Of a stretch of DNA of 16,427 bases, positions 13,278 through 16,427 are shown in pieces. The DNA comes from JBBROH01 sp038229595 (GTDB lineage: Bacteria > Chloroflexota > Chloroflexia > QHBQ01): the NCBI GenBank assembly GCA_038229595.1, contig JBBROH010000088.1:1-16427 (forward strand), in the 5' to 3' direction. Position 1 is the first letter of the stretch; every line of letters begins with the position of its first letter. The notes beneath the pieces are model-generated. The model ran no database searches and was not told the origin of the DNA. It saw only the letters and a list, made by a program, of their open reading frames with translations. Made by a program: the position numbers and the translations under genes.

Positions 13278-15173
13278 CTAGCGGTTCAGCAGGCTGCCAA
13301 CGTACTTGAGCAGTTCGTTCGCGCTGGCGGGGGTGTAGCCGTGCTGCTCAACCAGGCGGCTAACTACCTCGTTGACGCGCTTCAGTTGCTCCGGGTCGGG
13401 CGTGCGACTATTGGTCGTGATTTTCACGATGTCGCGCAAATCGGCGAACAGCTTGCGCTCAATCGCTTCCTTCAGCCGCTCGTGCGAGGTGTAGTCGAAG
13501 CTCTGCCCGCGCCGGGCCAGGGTGGAAATGCGGATCAGGATTTCTTCGCGGAACGCCTTCTTCGCGTTCTCGCTCACCCCAATCTGCTCCTCAATGCTCC
13601 GCATCAGTTGCTCGTCGGCATCCATCTCCTCCTCGGTGATCGGGTCCTTGAGCTTCTGCTTGTTGCAATATGCCTCTACGTTGTCCAGGTAATTGTTCAG
13701 CACCGTCTTGGCCGACTCCTCGAACGAGTAGACGAAAGCCTTCTGCACTTCCTTCTTGGCGATCTCGTCGTACTCCTTACGCGCCTCGGCGATGAAGTTG
13801 AGGTATTGCTCACGTTCTTCCTTGTTAATGCTAGTGTGCTGCTCGAAGCCGTCACGCAAGGCGCGCAGAGCGTCAATCGGGGTGATAAACTCGATCCCTT
13901 CCTTGACCAATGCGCTACTCAGGCGGTTAATCACGTAGCGCGGGCTGATGCCGCTCATCCCCTCACGCTGCGCCTCCTCCTGCAACTCGCGCACGTCCTT
14001 GCCCTTGAAGTCGTCAAGTTCCTCACCATCATACAGCTTGAGCTTCTTCATCAGGCTCATACCATTCTTCTTCGATGGCTCAAGCCTGGTCAGCACCGCG
14101 AAGATGCTGGCGACCCGCAGCGTATGCGGAGCGATATGCACGCCCTTGAGTGCGCTCTGCTGGATCAGCTTCTCGTAGATACGCACCTCGTCGCTGACTC
14201 GCAGGTTGTATGGCACCTTGACCAGGATGATGCGGTCTTGCAACGCCTCGCTCTTGCGGTTGCCAACGAAGCTGCTGTACTCGCTCTCATTAGTGTGGCT
14301 AACCACTACTTCATCAGCATAGATCATGCTGAAGCGGCCCGTCTTGATGTTCTGCTCTTGCGACAAAGTTAGCAGCACGTAGAGGAACTTCTCGTCGCTC
14401 TTAAGGATTTCGATGAACTCCATCATGCCCCGGTTGGCGATGTTCAGTTCGCCGTCGAAGCGATAGGCACGGGGGTCGCTCTCGCTGCCCACCTCACCAA
14501 TGGTGCTGAGGTCAATCGAACCAACCAGTTCGGAGATGTCCTGCGACTTCGGGTCAGAGGGCGTGAAGGTGCCGATACCGATGCGTGCCTTCTCACTGAA
14601 GGAGAGGCGGCGTACTGGCACCTTCTCCATGCGTCCCTCATAGGTATGTTCCAGGTCGTAGGCGCAGCGGGGGCAGAGATCGCCCTCGATGTAGACACCA
14701 TACTCGCGCTCGATGTCGGCCCGCAACTCGCGGGGGATCAGGTGCAGCGGCTCCTCGTGCATCGGGCAATCGCGGATTGCATAGACTGACCCTTGTTCGC
14801 TGCGGGTATAGCTCTCCAGCCCACGCTTTAGCAGGCTGACCAGGGTAGACTTGCCGCCACCCACCGGCCCCATCAGCAGGAGGATGCGCTTACGCACTTC
14901 CAGCCGTTGCGCACCGCTGCTGAAGTATTCCACGACCTGCTGCAACGACTTGTCCAGGCCGAAGATTTCGTCGTCGAAGAACTTGTAGTGCGCTTCACCA
15001 CGCTTGTTGGTCTCCACCCCGCCGTTGATGATCATGTCGTAGATGCGAGCGTGGGAAAGTTGCGCGGCACGCGGGTTTTTGGTGACAACCTCGAAGTATT
15101 CGGAGAACGTTCCCTCCCAGTTTAGAGCCTTCTCAATCGCCCGGAACTCTTCCAGCTTCTTGATGATGTCCAT
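13278..15173 (-). CDS. prkA: PrkA family AAA+ serine protein kinase
   Basis: From the ATG at 15173 the protein has 631 residues, within the usual PrkA/YeaG range (about 630-645). The AAA+ domain has Walker A LLLMGPVGGGKSTL (98-111, K108). PrkA-specific segments follow: RDCPMHEEPLHLIP (134-147), a cysteine pair in GDLCPRCAYDLEHTYEG (164-180), SGIS-PRYVINRLSSAL (407-422) and a C-terminal region (about 450-631) with the family's kinase-related domain. PrkA is known as a serine protein kinase and has also been reported as an ATP-dependent protease; it acts in the cytoplasm in sporulation, stationary-phase or nitrogen-stress responses. Start: the frame extends upstream to 15317, but that part is unlike the family and lacks a Shine-Dalgarno, while AAGGAG lies 8 nt before 15173. 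It is the first gene of the operon, 95 nt ahead of yhbH. Confidence 0.96.
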   Translation of the reverse strand: MDIIKKLEEFRAIEKALNWEGTFSEYFEVVTKNPRAAQLSHARIYDMIINGGVETNKRGEAHYKFFDDEIFGLDKSLQQVVEYFSSGAQRLEVRKRILLLMGPVGGGKSTLVSLLKRGLESYTRSEQGSVYAIRDCPMHEEPLHLIPRELRADIEREYGVYIEGDLCPRCAYDLEHTYEGRMEKVPVRRLSFSEKARIGIGTFTPSDPKSQDISELVGSIDLSTIGEVGSESDPRAYRFDGELNIANRGMMEFIEILKSDEKFLYVLLTLSQEQNIKTGRFSMIYADEVVVSHTNESEYSSFVGNRKSEALQDRIILVKVPYNLRVSDEVRIYEKLIQQSALKGVHIAPHTLRVASIFAVLTRLEPSKKNGMSLMKKLKLYDGEELDDFKGKDVRELQEEAQREGMSGISPRYVINRLSSALVKEGIEFITPIDALRALRDGFEQHTSINKEEREQYLNFIAEARKEYDEIAKKEVQKAFVYSFEESAKTVLNNYLDNVEAYCNKQKLKDPITEEEMDADEQLMRSIEEQIGVSENAKKAFREEILIRISTLARRGQSFDYTSHERLKEAIERKLFADLRDIVKITTNSRTPDPEQLKRVNEVVSRLVEQHGYTPASANELLKYVGSLLNR

Positions 15174-15181
15174 TGCTCTGT

Positions 15182-15187
15182 CTCCTT
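15182..15187 (-). promoter_or_regulatory. Shine-Dalgarno deciding the prkA start
   Basis: AAGGAG lies 8 nt before the ATG at 15173 and fixes the start there, rather than at codons further upstream in the same open frame. Confidence 0.85.
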
Positions 15188-15258
15188 CGCGAGCGGGACG
15201 GTTGCCCAAAACCGCCGCGCTCACCTGCCTTGACTGTTGGGGACGGCCCCGCTGAACG

Positions 15259-15273
15259 GTATAGCAAGTATAC
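15259..15273. promoter_or_regulatory. Inverted repeat in the prkA leader, possible operator
   Basis: GTATA-GCAAG-TATAC is a perfect 5-bp inverted repeat with a 5-nt spacer, 86-100 nt upstream of the prkA start. It has the form of a dimer binding site, but no regulator is recognised and chance occurrence is possible. Confidence 0.25.
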
Positions 15274-15571
15274 GCCAGCCTGCCGACCAGGGTTGCACAA
15301 CACTGCCTGCCAACCATGCCACGAAGTTAAAGATCAGGTTAGAACTGCTCTGACCAGGTACAGAAAGAGGACACTGCCGCGCCACTGAGCGGCTCTTGCG
15401 AACCGTCGGTTGGCGACACTGCCCCCCCTACCACACTCCTATACAGCGATCTTGCGGGCGCATACCCTTTGCCCTTCTAGCTGCTACTGCTGTGTTTCAA
15501 GGTTAAGATCATCTGGCTCTTTCACCCATTCTTTGGCAAGGGGCAGCTTAGGGACTGCCTACGTTACTCTT

Positions 15572-15600
15572 ATCTTACCATATGCTGCAAATCTTGACAA
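15572..15600 (-). promoter_or_regulatory. Candidate sigma-70 promoter of the prkA operon
   Basis: On the minus strand TTGTCA (5 of 6 to TTGACA) is followed after exactly 17 nt by TAAGAT (4 of 6 to TATAAT). The transcription start would be near 15565, leaving a leader of about 390 nt. It is downstream of the terminator of the MBL gene and points toward prkA. Confidence 0.5.
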
Positions 15601-15664
15601 TAGCGCATTGGTACCGCCAGCTAGCAGCCAAGTGGTGGTACTATGCGGGGAAGGTGCCAGACGC

Positions 15665-15692
15665 AAAAGCCGCCCCGGTGTGCAGGGCGGCT
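15665..15692 (-). terminator. Intrinsic terminator of the MBL-fold hydrolase gene
   Basis: A perfect 8-bp stem, AGCCGCCC (15668-15675) with GGGCGGCT (15685-15692), encloses a 9-nt loop. On the minus strand it is followed by TTTT. It lies 22 nt after the stop codon of the upstream gene and separates that gene from the prkA operon. Confidence 0.8.
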
Positions 15693-15713
15693 GCGGTGGG
15701 CCAGAGGCCACAC

Positions 15714-16427
15714 CTACACTTCCAACTCCATATCCTCGTGGCTGATGATCAGCATATCTGCGCCAAGCTCCTCGATGTAGGGGGCTAGCTCGGCTCGAAT
15801 CTCGTCCTCATAATGCGGGTTGATGTGGGTGATCACGAAGGGAACGTAGTGGCCGACCACCCGCTTGAACTCCGCCATCTCGCGGCGCACGAAGGTGGGG
15901 GTGAGGTGGCAAAAGGCGACTGCTGACCCCTCCATACGGTTGGGGTAGGTGCATTCGGTGATCACCATCTGCGGCCTGATCCGCTCCCAGATCGGGGCCA
16001 TGTAGCCCGCCGTATCGCTGCTGAAGAAGACGTTGTGTTCGCCGTACTCGACGAAGAAGCCGGTACTCGGCACCGCATGGATGGTAGGGTAGGCGGTGAT
16101 GCGGTAGCCGTCAAACTCAACCGACTGGTAGGGTTCCAGGTCGTGGAAGATTAGGCTAGGCGACTTCGGCGAAGGTATCTCAACCAGCTTGGGCCAGACC
16201 GACTCGTTGAAGATGTGGGCCATCATCACATCTTTGACCACCGGCAGGCAGTACACATTAATCGTGGTGCTGTAGAGGGTGTTGAAGCCGATAATCGGCA
16301 CATCCTTCATGTGATCGTAATGGTAGTGGCTGAGGAAGATGTAGCGCACCTGCTCCTGCTCGGCCAGGGTCAGGCCAGAAGCGATGCTACCTGCATCAAG
16401 GGCGATATAGTCGTCTACAAGAACAGA
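15714..16427 (-). CDS. MBL-fold metallohydrolase, class II cyclic-nucleotide phosphodiesterase-like (5' truncated)
   Basis: The frame is open to the right edge, so the N-terminus is missing; 237 residues are visible. The metal-binding motifs of the metallo-beta-lactamase fold are present: LDAGS (10-14), SHYHYDH (33-39), H117 in TIHAVPSTGFF, D138 in FFSSDTAG and H201 in VITHINPHYEDE. The pattern, especially HAVPSTGFF and THINP, resembles class II 3',5'-cyclic-nucleotide phosphodiesterases and RNase Z-like proteins. Hydrolysis of a cyclic nucleotide or related phosphodiester is the best guess, but the substrate is not shown by sequence. No transmembrane segment or signal is visible in the part present. 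A GTG at 16349 is not the start, because conserved fold residues precede it in frame. Its own terminator follows, so it is probably a separate unit from prkA. Confidence 0.85.
   Translation of the reverse strand, partial: SVLVDDYIALDAGSIASGLTLAEQEQVRYIFLSHYHYDHMKDVPIIGFNTLYSTTINVYCLPVVKDVMMAHIFNESVWPKLVEIPSPKSPSLIFHDLEPYQSVEFDGYRITAYPTIHAVPSTGFFVEYGEHNVFFSSDTAGYMAPIWERIRPQMVITECTYPNRMEGSAVAFCHLTPTFVRREMAEFKRVVGHYVPFVITHINPHYEDEIRAELAPYIEELGADMLIISHEDMELEV

Larger units (their letters stand above)
15174..15713 (-). other. 540-nt intergenic region with the prkA leader
   Basis: No convincing gene is seen. Reading on the minus strand, it holds the terminator of the upstream gene, a candidate promoter (15572-15600) and then an unusually long leader of about 390 nt to prkA. 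Within it are an inverted repeat GTATA-GCAAG-TATAC (15259-15273) and the short palindrome AACCGTCGGTT (15401-15411). Either could be an operator half-site; neither is a known motif to me. Confidence 0.5.

Noticed and set aside
13266..14372. Long open frame on the plus strand opposite prkA (368 residues)
   Set aside because: It lies entirely antisense to a gene with clear PrkA motifs, and its translation is a Leu/Val/Ala-rich shadow without recognisable domains.
15174..15317. Longer prkA start at 15317
   Set aside because: The extra 48 residues do not resemble PrkA, and the ATG at 15173 has an ideal Shine-Dalgarno and gives the usual family length.
15410..15745. Small plus-strand open frames in the 540-nt intergenic region
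   Set aside because: No Shine-Dalgarno, no domain-like pattern, and they overlap the MBL terminator and gene on the other strand.

Overview
The window looks like a piece of a bacterial chromosome, GC-rich over most of its length. It encodes surface-glycan enzymes fused to NHL propellers, a PA14 domain, a lipid-anchored subtilase with S-layer homology (SLH) repeats, and the PrkA-YhbH-SpoVR stress/sporulation module. By inference from this mix, Chloroflexota (green non-sulfur bacteria) is the best guess. No rRNA or other taxonomic marker is present, so this is not proven. I saw no tRNA, rRNA, CRISPR array, transposase or integrase.

Layout. (1) 2-2272, plus strand: the 3' part of a large membrane-anchored protein with PA14 and NHL-type propeller domains, cut by the left edge. 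(2) 2298-2329: a bidirectional terminator between convergent genes. (3) 7130 down to 2342, minus strand: a three-gene surface-glycan operon. It encodes a GT-C-type membrane glycosyltransferase fused to an NHL propeller, a DPM1-like GT2 and a class I SAM methyltransferase. An extended -10 promoter lies at 7258-7266. (4) 15173 down to 7421, minus strand: prkA, yhbH, a small I9-like lipoprotein, an S8 subtilase lipoprotein with three SLH repeats, and spoVR, all co-directional and probably one operon with a promoter near 15572-15600. (5) 15714-16427, minus strand: the 3' part of an MBL-fold hydrolase resembling class II cyclic-nucleotide phosphodiesterases, cut by the right edge and closed by a terminator.

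How they may work together. In the glycan operon the GT2 probably charges a polyprenyl-phosphate carrier with sugar in the cytoplasm. The GT-C enzyme could use that donor outside the membrane, while its propeller faces the exterior. In the prkA operon, three cytoplasmic proteins (AAA+ kinase/ATPase, VWA-domain protein and SpoVR) normally form a compact conserved set of poorly understood function. Here two extracytoplasmic lipoproteins sit between yhbH and spoVR: a protease and a free-standing copy of its propeptide/inhibitor-like domain. Their signal-peptide segments are almost identical in DNA while the rest has diverged strongly, and the region is more AT-rich than its flanks. This cassette, with its 3-nt junction to spoVR, is the most unusual thing in the window. 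It may add an envelope-proteolysis arm to the PrkA module.
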